Origin: Anaerolineales bacterium
GTDB taxonomy: Bacteria; Chloroflexota; Anaerolineae; Anaerolineales; Villigracilaceae
Direction of reading: 5' to 3'
Assembly: GCA_030583885.1 (NCBI GenBank)
Contig: CP129480.1
Location: forward strand, 3,598,714 to 3,662,713
Length of the DNA: 64,000 nt
Below are positions 51,104 through 59,121 of this stretch, piece by piece (position 1 is the stretch's first letter; each line of letters starts with the position of its first letter). A program made the position numbers and the translations under genes. The notes under the pieces are model-generated. The model was not told where the DNA came from and did no database searches. It saw only the letters and a list, made by a program, of their open reading frames with translations.

Positions 51104-52231
51104 ATGACCTCAGCAGAAATCATCACCATCGGCACGGAAATATTACTCGGCGAGATCGTGGATACGAACACGCGCCACATTGCGCGCAGCCTGCGCGGGT
51201 TGGGCGTGGATTTATACCGCACCATCACCATCGGCGATAATGTGGATCGCATTGCAAGTGCAATTCATAATTCCATGGAACGCGCCGATATTGTCATCAC
51301 CACGGGCGGATTGGGTCCCACCATTGACGATCCCACGCGCGAAGCGGTTGCCAAAGCTATCGGCGCGGAAACCGAATTCCGCGAAGACCTATGGCAACAA
51401 GTTGTTGAAACGATTTCAAGATATGGCCGCAAACCGTCTGAAAACCAAAAGCGACAGGCGTATGTGCCAAAGGGAGCCATCGGTATTCGCAATCCCGTTG
51501 GCACGGCACCTTGTTTTATCGTTGAAACGCCGCGCAACGCGGTTATCTCCCTGCCTGGCGTGCCCAATGAAATGGAACACGTCCTGCATGAATCCATCAT
51601 CCCGTACCTGCAAAAGCGTTTTCCTCTCGATGAAATTCTCAAGATCCGCGTCCTGCATTGTGCGGGCCTTGGCGAGGGCGTGATCGATGAAAAGATCGCC
51701 GATCTCGAAACGCTCAGCAATCCCACTGTTGGGCTTGCCGCGCACACAGGCGTGGTGGATGTCCGCATTGCGGCAAAAGCAAAGACTGAACATGAAGCCG
51801 ATGGAATGATCGCACAGGTTGAGGCGCAAGTACGCGAGCGGCTTGGGAATATCGTCTTCGGCGCGGATGATGACAGGCTGGATAAAGTCACGCTGGATAC
51901 AGTGGCAAGCCGCGGCTTGAGTCTGACCGCGATCGAGTCGGGATTGGATGGAATGTTGGCGCGAAAGATCCCGCAGACCACCTCCATCCCCAATCTGAAT
52001 CCTGCCTCCCTGATGGACGCCTTGCGTGCCGCCCGAGCCGCTTCCAAGGCAGATATCGCCTTGGGCGTTTCCGTTTACATGGACGAACGCGCCGCTGAGA
52101 TGGCAATGATCACGCCAAAAGGCGAGAAGACTCACCGCATCCCCTTCGGCGGACCACCCAAGAGCCTGCCGCGCTGGAGCGTGAACCTCGCCCTCAACTG
52201 GCTGCGGACGACCATGGAGGAAATGAATTAA
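51104..52231 (+). CDS. cinA: CinA-like protein
   Basis: Predicted 375 residues from MTSAEIITIGTEILLGEIVDTN, the standard CinA start; the frame is open upstream into a repeat. The N-terminal molybdopterin-binding-like domain (about 1-170) has TTGGLGPTIDDPTREAVA and NPVGTAPCF, then SLPGVPNEM. A middle KH-like region follows. The C-terminal PncC-like domain (about 265-375) is short and altered: LTAIESGLDGMLA where active nicotinamide-nucleotide amidases have an AESCTGG-type motif. The N-domain can act as an ADP-ribose pyrophosphatase in some species. No ribosome binding site is visible. It overlaps the next gene by one base. Confidence 0.9.
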   Translation: MTSAEIITIGTEILLGEIVDTNTRHIARSLRGLGVDLYRTITIGDNVDRIASAIHNSMERADIVITTGGLGPTIDDPTREAVAKAIGAETEFREDLWQQVVETISRYGRKPSENQKRQAYVPKGAIGIRNPVGTAPCFIVETPRNAVISLPGVPNEMEHVLHESIIPYLQKRFPLDEILKIRVLHCAGLGEGVIDEKIADLETLSNPTVGLAAHTGVVDVRIAAKAKTEHEADGMIAQVEAQVRERLGNIVFGADDDRLDKVTLDTVASRGLSLTAIESGLDGMLARKIPQTTSIPNLNPASLMDALRAARAASKADIALGVSVYMDERAAEMAMITPKGEKTHRIPFGGPPKSLPRWSVNLALNWLRTTMEEMN

Positions 52232-53205
52232 TGCCTGCGCCGAAGCGACGCAAAGACAATCCCTGGGTCATCCTTGCATGGGCGTTGAACATCATCGGGC
52301 TGGGAGGGATTGCGCTTGTCCTGGTGGCGTACTGGGCGCTGCAACCCGCTTTGGCAGCGCCCCAGGAACAAAAACCAGTGTATCCTGCCGCCCTGCCGGC
52401 CACCTACACGCCGGACCTGTCGTCGTTATACCTTCCGACGGTCACACCCAATCCGCTCTCCACCATGATCGTGGTGGAGACAGCCACACCCTTCGTACTG
52501 CCCGAAGGCGACAAACGCCGCACGGTCATTGGCTATTCGGTATCAGGACGCCCGATCGAAGTGTATACCTTTGGGAACGGCGGAAAACAAAGGATGATCG
52601 TGGCGGGCATCCACGGCGGCTATGAGTGGAACACGATCGCGCTTGCCGATGAATTGATCACCCATATCTACGAGAACCCCGAGATCATCCCCGGCGACGT
52701 GACGCTCTACATCCTGCGCAACTTGAACCCGGACGGTGATGCGCGCGACCACGGCATTGACGGGCGCGTCAACGACCACGGCGTGGACTTGAACCGCAAC
52801 TTCCCCACAAACTGGTCTTCAACATGGGACCGCAGCGGCTGTTGGAATTACGGTCCGACCACGGGCGGCACAGGGCCCGGCTCCGAACCGGAGACGCGCG
52901 CACTGATGTATTTTTTGCAAAGCCACAAGGTGGAGGCTCTTATCAGTTATCATAGCGCCGCGCTGGGCGTTTTCCCCGGCGGCGAGCCCTGGGAAAAAAA
53001 TTCGATAGAATTTGCACAAGCGCTTGCCAACGTGACGGGCTACCGCTTCCCGCCCATCGATACGGGGTGCGTCTTCACAGGCACCCTCGCCGATTACGCG
53101 GTTGAACTCGGCGCAGTGGCAGTGGACATGGAACTATCCACGCACCGATACACGGATTTCAAACAGAATCTAAGAGCATTGGAAGTGCTGTTGAATTGGA
53201 GATAG
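52231..53205 (+). CDS. M14 family zinc carboxypeptidase, membrane anchored
   Basis: Predicted 324 residues. One membrane helix near the N-terminus (about 13-37) and a Thr/Pro-rich spacer put the enzyme outside. The M14 motifs are intact: GIHGGYEWN (zinc His and Glu, about 127-135), DLNRNFP (substrate Arg), SYHSAALG (zinc His) and VDMELSTH (catalytic Glu). The ATG overlaps the cinA stop by one base. The family removes C-terminal residues from peptides, and in some bacteria acts on peptidoglycan peptides. The substrate is not defined here. Confidence 0.9.
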   Translation: MPAPKRRKDNPWVILAWALNIIGLGGIALVLVAYWALQPALAAPQEQKPVYPAALPATYTPDLSSLYLPTVTPNPLSTMIVVETATPFVLPEGDKRRTVIGYSVSGRPIEVYTFGNGGKQRMIVAGIHGGYEWNTIALADELITHIYENPEIIPGDVTLYILRNLNPDGDARDHGIDGRVNDHGVDLNRNFPTNWSSTWDRSGCWNYGPTTGGTGPGSEPETRALMYFLQSHKVEALISYHSAALGVFPGGEPWEKNSIEFAQALANVTGYRFPPIDTGCVFTGTLADYAVELGAVAVDMELSTHRYTDFKQNLRALEVLLNWR

Positions 53206-53295
53206 CAAGTCAGGCATTCAGCCTGATATTTTTCATAAACCACATACCTGGCGGGTTTGCCACCCGCCTTACACTGCAACAAACAAGGAGACCGA

Positions 53296-55275
53296 ATGAC
53301 ACAAAAAGCAGATACGCTCTTCCTCAACGCCATCGTCCTGACGATGGATGAAAAACTGAACCAATACGATCCCGGCGCAGTCGCCGTCAAAGGGGATGCG
53401 ATCATCGCAGTGGGTCCCGAAGTGGATATAAAAAAGAAATATTCGGCAAATGAAACCGTCGATTGCGGCGGCAAGGTGCTGATGCCGGGACTGGTCAACG
53501 CGCATACGCATGTACCCATGACCCTGCTGCGCGGCCTTGCCGATGACCTGCGCCTGGACGTCTGGCTGATGGGCTACATGCTGCCGGTGGAGCGGGAGTT
53601 CGTCTCGCCTGAATTCGTGCGGCTGGGCACATCCCTCGCCTGCGCGGAACAGATCCGCAGCGGAGTGACCACCTTCAACGACATGTATTTCTTTGAAGAC
53701 GACATCGCCCAGGCGGCCGCCGATGCGGGCATGCGCGCGGTCTGCGGACAGTCCATCATGAAATATCCCGCGCCGGATGCGGATGCCTTCGAAGACTCGC
53801 TCGCCTATGCGCGCGGGTTCATCAAAAAGTGGAAAGACCATCCGCTCATCATCCCCGCGATTGCGCCGCACGCGCCCTACTCCACCACGCCGGAAATATT
53901 GCGCGCCTGCGCCGATATCGCAAAAGAATTCGATGTGCCGCTTCACATTCACATTTCAGAAACCGCGTTCGAAGTGGAGACCATGCGCAACGAACAGGGC
54001 ATGCCCGTTGTGCCGTACGTGAAAAAGCAGGGCATCTTCGAAGCCAAGGTGATCGCGGCGCACTGCGTCCACATCGACGTCGGCGAGATGCGAACCATGC
54101 AGCATGCGAACGCAGGCATTTCGCACAACCCCTCGTCCAATCTCAAGCTCGCCTCTGGTTTTGCGCCCGTGCAAAAAATGCTCGAAAACGGACTGAATGT
54201 CGGCATCGGCACGGATGGCCCCGCTTCGAACAACGACCTCGACATGTTCGAGGAAGTGCGCCTTGCCTCGTTCGTTGCGAAGGCTTCATCGAATGACCCG
54301 ACCGTCGTCCCGGCGGCGACCGCCCTCCTGATGGCCACCCGCATGGGCGCGCAAGCGCTTCATATCGGACATTTGACCGGGTCGCTGGAAGCGGGCAAAC
54401 GTGCTGACCTGATCCTGGTGGACACTTCCCCCGTCCATAACTCCCCGCGCTTCAAACGGGACCCTCACAATGCCTACGCCCAGCTGGTATTCGCCTCCAA
54501 ATCCACCGATGTGACCGATGTGATGGTGAATGGAAAATGGTTGATGCGTGACCATGAACTGCTGACGCTGAAAGAGGCGGAGCTTCTTCAACAGGCACGC
54601 GAACTGGCGCAAAGGATCGACGCCTTCCTGATCGAACGCGAACAGTCTGTGCTTTCCAAGTTGATCGCGCTGGGCGGTTCGATGGAGCAGGAGTCGTTCG
54701 AGGTGCAGGTGAAGGTCAAGGTAACGGAACCAGACTCACTGGTCCGAAAAATGAAGCGACCGGAGATCGAAGTCACCGCACATAAACACTATCACCAATA
54801 TGACAATTACTTCCTCTTCGACGATCCGGCCCAGGGACGCCTGCGCTTCCGCGAGGACAATCTCATCAACGAAAAAGGCGACGTGGAAAATGTACGCTCG
54901 CGTTTGACATTGCTCGGCCAAAAACGCGAGGACGAGATCGGGCATGATGTGCTGCTCTCGCGCAGCCGCTTCCTCGCCCCCGCGGTTCACACCCTGCGTT
55001 TCTACCGCGAGTACTTCAAACCCGTGCAGGAAATTTCCATCGAGAAGGACCGCCTGCGCTGGCACATCCGCTATAAGGACACGGAGTTCTTCATCAACAT
55101 CGATGAAGTAAAGGAACCGGGCATGGGACATTTCCTCGAGATCAAGAGCCGCACGTGGAGCCGCACGGACGCCGACCGCAAGGCGGAACTTACCGGCGAA
55201 TTGCTGGACCTGCTCGGCGCAGGCAACGCGGAAACCGTGACCCAGGACCTGATCGAGATATTGACCGCGAATTAA
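53296..55275 (+). CDS. MTA/SAH deaminase-type amidohydrolase fused to a CYTH-like domain
   Basis: Predicted 659 residues. The ATG at 53296 follows AAGGAG by seven bases. Residues 1-440 are an amidohydrolase of the 5-methylthioadenosine/S-adenosylhomocysteine deaminase group: VNAHTHVPMTLLRGLADDL, HIHISET, AAHCVHID and GTDGPASNNDLDMFEE. Residues about 466-655 look like a CYTH domain: EVQVKVKV near the start (ExExK-like with one Glu changed to Gln), QYDNYFLFDD, LRFRE, RSRLTLLG, and FINIDEVKEPGMGHFLEIKSR. CYTH proteins bind triphosphates such as ThTP or ATP with divalent metals. The fusion is uncommon. A role linking nucleoside salvage to a triphosphate is possible but unproven. Confidence 0.85.
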   Translation: MTQKADTLFLNAIVLTMDEKLNQYDPGAVAVKGDAIIAVGPEVDIKKKYSANETVDCGGKVLMPGLVNAHTHVPMTLLRGLADDLRLDVWLMGYMLPVEREFVSPEFVRLGTSLACAEQIRSGVTTFNDMYFFEDDIAQAAADAGMRAVCGQSIMKYPAPDADAFEDSLAYARGFIKKWKDHPLIIPAIAPHAPYSTTPEILRACADIAKEFDVPLHIHISETAFEVETMRNEQGMPVVPYVKKQGIFEAKVIAAHCVHIDVGEMRTMQHANAGISHNPSSNLKLASGFAPVQKMLENGLNVGIGTDGPASNNDLDMFEEVRLASFVAKASSNDPTVVPAATALLMATRMGAQALHIGHLTGSLEAGKRADLILVDTSPVHNSPRFKRDPHNAYAQLVFASKSTDVTDVMVNGKWLMRDHELLTLKEAELLQQARELAQRIDAFLIEREQSVLSKLIALGGSMEQESFEVQVKVKVTEPDSLVRKMKRPEIEVTAHKHYHQYDNYFLFDDPAQGRLRFREDNLINEKGDVENVRSRLTLLGQKREDEIGHDVLLSRSRFLAPAVHTLRFYREYFKPVQEISIEKDRLRWHIRYKDTEFFINIDEVKEPGMGHFLEIKSRTWSRTDADRKAELTGELLDLLGAGNAETVTQDLIEILTAN

Positions 55276-55276
55276 T

Positions 55277-55381
55277 GTCATTGCGAGGAGGACTTTAGTC
55301 CGACGACGTGTGCCACGAAGTGGTAAGCAACCCCATGTAACCAGGAGATTGCTCCGCGCCTTCGGCGCTCATAATGACAGG
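55277..55381. repeat. Interspersed CATTGCGAGG-type repeat
   Basis: It begins TGTCATTGCGAGGAGGACTT and ends CATAATGACAGGA, with GGAGATTGCTCCGCGCCTTCGGCGC in the middle, so it folds as a long imperfect hairpin. A related outer sequence occurs at 48738. It lies directly before the 55390 gene, which lacks a ribosome binding site of its own. Confidence 0.7.
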
Positions 55382-55389
55382 ATTACTTT

Positions 55390-56394
55390 ATGGAAACCTT
55401 ACGAAAAAGCATCGCCGCATTTTGCGCGCTCTCCTTTGTTTTCACAGCGGTCGCCTCGCTTTTTCTCTTCAATTTCGACCGCAGAGCCTTTACCGCCGAA
55501 ACCTATCAGCGTGCCTTCGCGCGGGATGATTTCTACAATAAACTGCCCGCTGTGATGGCGGAGGCAATGACATCCTCGGGTGCAGACCAAAGCCGGTTCC
55601 CCAGCATGGTGCAAGGCATGGACAGGGATGCATGGGAGGCGTTCTTCCGCACGTTGCTCCCGCCTGAGATGCTGCAGGTGATGGGAAACGACGCGCTTAA
55701 CTCGACCTTCGCCTACTTCAACCTGCAAACAGATACGGTTCTGCTCAACCTCGCCCCGCTCAAAGCGAGCCTGACGAGTGACAGGGGTGTGCAGGCGGTT
55801 TTTTCCCTGCTGGGCACATTGCCCACCTGTGACCTGCTTCAGATCGGGCAGATGACTCTCGACCTGTTTTCAGGCGGACAGATCGAGTTTTGCAACCCGC
55901 CCGCCGACTTGCAACCGATGCTCATCCCTGTCATTCAGGGACAATTGCAATTTACGGCGGCGGCGATTCCCGACCAGTTAGTCATCGTCAGTGCGCCGCT
56001 TCAGAATGACCCGCGGCAAAGGCTGAAAACCGCCCGCGCGTACATGCGGATCAGTCCGCTGCTGCCGGTTTCATTTTTGCTGGGGATCCTGATCTTCGGG
56101 GTGCGGTCATTGAGGGGCTGGCTGAACTGGTGGGGAATCCCGCTTGCACTCACGGGTGTCATCGCCTTTGTGACCGCCTTGCTGGGCGGACCCGTCTTCG
56201 GCGGGATCCTCCAGCGCCTCCTGCTTGCCCAAATGCCAAATTACCTGCCCCCCATTCTTTCAGACTACGCCGGCGACCTTGCCTCCGCGATGGTGCAGAC
56301 GCTGTTCAGCCCGGTCATATGGCAGGGACTGGCGCTGGTCTTGCTTGGGGCTGGGATGCAGGGCGCTGGATATTTATTGAAAAAACAAAAGTAA
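55390..56394 (+). CDS. Hypothetical membrane protein
   Basis: Predicted 334 residues, no recognised family. There is one N-terminal hydrophobic helix (about 9-28), a long outer region (about 30-220, including DRDAWEAFFRTLLPPEM and CDLLQIGQM), and three C-terminal helices (about 221-240, 248-270 and 300-327). The C-terminal part ends in KKQK. No catalytic motif is seen. It lies between the CYTH-fused deaminase and a glycosidase-like lipoprotein. Confidence 0.65.
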   Translation: METLRKSIAAFCALSFVFTAVASLFLFNFDRRAFTAETYQRAFARDDFYNKLPAVMAEAMTSSGADQSRFPSMVQGMDRDAWEAFFRTLLPPEMLQVMGNDALNSTFAYFNLQTDTVLLNLAPLKASLTSDRGVQAVFSLLGTLPTCDLLQIGQMTLDLFSGGQIEFCNPPADLQPMLIPVIQGQLQFTAAAIPDQLVIVSAPLQNDPRQRLKTARAYMRISPLLPVSFLLGILIFGVRSLRGWLNWWGIPLALTGVIAFVTALLGGPVFGGILQRLLLAQMPNYLPPILSDYAGDLASAMVQTLFSPVIWQGLALVLLGAGMQGAGYLLKKQK

Positions 56395-56452
56395 TGGCAG
56401 CTTGCCGCAACATTTCCCAGCCAATCCTTGTAATACTCCATAGAGGTAGATC

Positions 56453-57562
56453 ATGCGGCGGATTACCATTTTCACTTTCATCCTGTTTATCATGTCCATC
56501 GCCTGCGGCGGCGGGGCGCCAACCCCCCCGCCCGCAGCGGAAACATCCATTTTCGACTCGGGCAAAACCGCCTACGGTTTTTTCCCCTCCCCGCCCGAAG
56601 CGACGCTTGAAAGCGTCCTGCAAATGTACCTGGATTTCGGCGAACATGCCGACGTGGTACTGCTGCAACAAAACCCGCCGTGGGAGGAGTTCGTAAACGG
56701 CGCGAATGTCCAATCCGAGCGCATTACCGATGTCACAAATCAATACATCCTCGCCTCGCAGAACAACCTCGAGATCATCTACGTCGTGGACCCGCTCAAC
56801 GGCTTGAACCGCCGCGAGTTCTTCGGCCTGCCGGCCGGCTGGGAGGCCAGCTTTGCCAACCCGGATGTCCGCGCAGCGTTCACAAATTACACCCTGCGCA
56901 TCGTGCGCGAGTTCCATCCGCGCCATCTCGGCCTCGCCTCCGAGATCAACACCTACATGGATTTTCATCCCGAAGACGCGCCCCACTTCGTCAGCTTGTA
57001 TCGCGAAGTGTATGGCAGGGTCAAAGCCGAAGCGCCGGAGACGCAGGTCTTCGTCACCTTCCAATGGGAGGATCTGAACAATCTCTTTTTGACCGACCCG
57101 ACCGGCGGCACACCCTACGACACGAAATGGGAGCTGGTCGAAGCCTTTGAACCCAGCCTGGATCTTTGGGTGATCTCATCGTATCCCTTTGCGGTGATGG
57201 AAAACGGGGCGGACATTCCATCCGATTACTATACCCCGCTTCTCACGCGGACCGATAAACCTGTTGCCATTGCCGAAGGCGGATTCATCAGCCGCGACTT
57301 TGATCCGTTCCACGGCGACGACCAGGACCAGGTGGATTATCTCAACGCCATCCATTCACAACTTGGCGGCGAACGCCTTGCCTTTTGGATCTATCTCCTG
57401 CTCAGCGATTTCGACATGGAGTCCTACGCGAAGTTCATGCGCGAACAGGGTCAAAGCGATGCGGATATCGAGACACTGTCCATGTTCGGTTCGGTGGGGC
57501 TGCGTGAATTCGACGGCACGCCCAAATCCGCGCTGGAGGTGTGGGATTCGTTCAGGAAATAA
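56453..57562 (+). CDS. Glycoside hydrolase-like lipoprotein
   Basis: Predicted 369 residues. Lipobox MSIACGG (Cys near 18) marks a lipoprotein. The mature part looks like a TIM-barrel glycosidase of the clan A kind: YGFFPSPPE at the start, LGLASEINTYMDF (possible acid/base Glu, about 160-172), WVISSYPF, and PVAIAEGGFISRDF (possible nucleophile Glu, about 270-283). The arrangement of the two Glu residues resembles endo-galactanase or related families, but the family was not pinned down. GAGG is seven bases before the ATG. It converges with mltG at five bases. Confidence 0.65.
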   Translation: MRRITIFTFILFIMSIACGGGAPTPPPAAETSIFDSGKTAYGFFPSPPEATLESVLQMYLDFGEHADVVLLQQNPPWEEFVNGANVQSERITDVTNQYILASQNNLEIIYVVDPLNGLNRREFFGLPAGWEASFANPDVRAAFTNYTLRIVREFHPRHLGLASEINTYMDFHPEDAPHFVSLYREVYGRVKAEAPETQVFVTFQWEDLNNLFLTDPTGGTPYDTKWELVEAFEPSLDLWVISSYPFAVMENGADIPSDYYTPLLTRTDKPVAIAEGGFISRDFDPFHGDDQDQVDYLNAIHSQLGGERLAFWIYLLLSDFDMESYAKFMREQGQSDADIETLSMFGSVGLREFDGTPKSALEVWDSFRK

Positions 57563-57567
57563 TAATA

Positions 57568-58680
57568 TTAGGGGCAGGCATTGGCGATCTGTTCTTCCAA
57601 TGTGACCGCGAATACGTGATAGCCGGAGCCGTCACATGCGGCACGGAAGTAGTAATACGGGGAGGCTTGCGGGAATGCCACCGCCTGCAAGGCTTCCAAA
57701 CCGGGGTTGGAGATGGGCGCGGGCGGCAATCCACCGATCTGATAGGTGTTAAACGACGAACTGACTTGCAGGTCATTCAAAAAGAGCGGGCTCTTCCACC
57801 ATGAATTCGTATCCGGACGATACCCAAGCGCGTATTGGACGGTCGGGTCGGCATCCAGTTTCATGCCGATGGCGAGGCGGTTCAAATACACGGAGGCGAT
57901 CAGCGCGGATTCCTCCGCGCGAATGGCTTCGCGCTCCACGATGGAAGCGAGGATGACGGCTTGATACAGGCTCAGTCCCTGGCTGGCAAACCCCTCCTGT
58001 AGGTCGCCCGAGATATGGACAACAAAGTTACGCGCGACGGCATCCAGCAGCTGGTCAACGGTTGTCTCCCGCGGCAGGGTATAGGTATCCGGATAGAAGA
58101 ATCCCTCCATGGTGGCGGGAGATGCAAACGCAAGCACCTGGGATGGGGTCTGTGCGGCGGCAAGAAATGTTTGGGGGTCAATGGACAAGCCCGAGGTCGG
58201 AAGCGAGGCGGCGATCTCCTCCATCCGCCAGCCGGGCAGGATCACGAGCGATGCATCTCCGGGAGAAAATTTCTGCAATGTCTGTGCGACCTTTACAATG
58301 GACAGCGCGGGGCTGAGGGTGAAGTCACCCGCCTGGATGGTCAGGTCGATGCCGCTGTAGACCACGTAATCAAAGAATGCATCGGCGCTGGAAATGAAGC
58401 CCAGCTCCTCGAGCCTGTTTGCAATGGAACTCACGGGTTCGCCGCCTTCGATATGGAAGGGCTGTTCAATCCCATTCGGGTCGCGCGGTGTGATGAGCCT
58501 GTCTCCATGCATGAGCAGGCGCGCGGAATATTCGATGCGGTTTGAAATCGAAAGATGGCTTGCGGGCGGACCGTAGAGAAGCGAGGCCTGTGCAGGAATG
58601 TAATACAGGAAGGCAAATACGCAGGCAAGGCTGGCAAGGACAAGTAAAGCAAGGATGAAATAATATTGATATCGACGCAT
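57568..58680 (-). CDS. mltG: Endolytic transglycosylase MltG
   Basis: Predicted 370 residues from the ATG at 58680, eight bases after the ruvX stop; a TTG ten codons earlier lies inside ruvX. There is one N-terminal membrane helix (about 6-26), a LysM-like subdomain (about 55-130, IEGGEPVSSIANRLEELG), then the YceG domain: LEGFFYPDTYTLPR-like MEGFFYPDTY, ILASIVEREAI (catalytic Glu), SVYLNRL, LDADPTVQYALG, YNTY-like FNTYQIGGLPPAPISNPG. It cuts nascent glycan strands. Synteny with ruvX is common in bacteria. Confidence 0.93.
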   Translation of the reverse strand: MRRYQYYFILALLVLASLACVFAFLYYIPAQASLLYGPPASHLSISNRIEYSARLLMHGDRLITPRDPNGIEQPFHIEGGEPVSSIANRLEELGFISSADAFFDYVVYSGIDLTIQAGDFTLSPALSIVKVAQTLQKFSPGDASLVILPGWRMEEIAASLPTSGLSIDPQTFLAAAQTPSQVLAFASPATMEGFFYPDTYTLPRETTVDQLLDAVARNFVVHISGDLQEGFASQGLSLYQAVILASIVEREAIRAEESALIASVYLNRLAIGMKLDADPTVQYALGYRPDTNSWWKSPLFLNDLQVSSSFNTYQIGGLPPAPISNPGLEALQAVAFPQASPYYYFRAACDGSGYHVFAVTLEEQIANACP

Positions 58681-58687
58681 GGTTGTT

Positions 58688-59101
58688 TTAGGTACGATGG
58701 GCTTCAAGATAGGACTGCAATATTACCACTGCCGCGTAGGCATCCTGATGGCCCGCGCGTTTCCTTCTTGAGATGCCGAGTTCGATGCGGGCAGCGCGGG
58801 CTATTTGGGTGCTGAAAGATTCGTCCCACATTTCGATGGGGGTATCGGTCTGGTTGCGGAGTTCATCGGCGAAGCGCGCCGCGCGGCGTCCGGCGGGATT
58901 GGGCTCCCCGTCCTCATCGAACGACTGACCGACGACGATCAGGCTCGCTTCATTCTGCGCGGCGATTTCGGCGACCTGCGCGGCATCCACGATGCGCGAG
59001 ACATGCCGCACGACTCTCAACGGGCTGGCGATGGTGGCGGTCGGGTCACTGAGGGCGAGTCCGATGCGTTTTTCGCCGTGGTCCACTGCCAGGATCCTCA
59101 T
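58688..59101 (-). CDS. ruvX: Holliday junction resolvase-like protein RuvX (YqgF)
   Basis: Predicted 137 residues, standard size. It starts RILAVDHGEKRIGLALSDP, the RNase H-fold first strand with catalytic Asp, then LIVVGQSFDEDGEPNPAG, and MWDESFSTQIARAA with the second acidic pair, and ends with DAYAAVVILQSYLE (last Asp). The family takes part in rRNA processing and may resolve recombination intermediates. It lies between the baseplate-J-like gene and mltG on the same strand. Confidence 0.93.
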   Translation of the reverse strand: MRILAVDHGEKRIGLALSDPTATIASPLRVVRHVSRIVDAAQVAEIAAQNEASLIVVGQSFDEDGEPNPAGRRAARFADELRNQTDTPIEMWDESFSTQIARAARIELGISRRKRAGHQDAYAAVVILQSYLEAHRT

Positions 59102-59121
59102 GACAAAAGGCAGGGTTGCCC

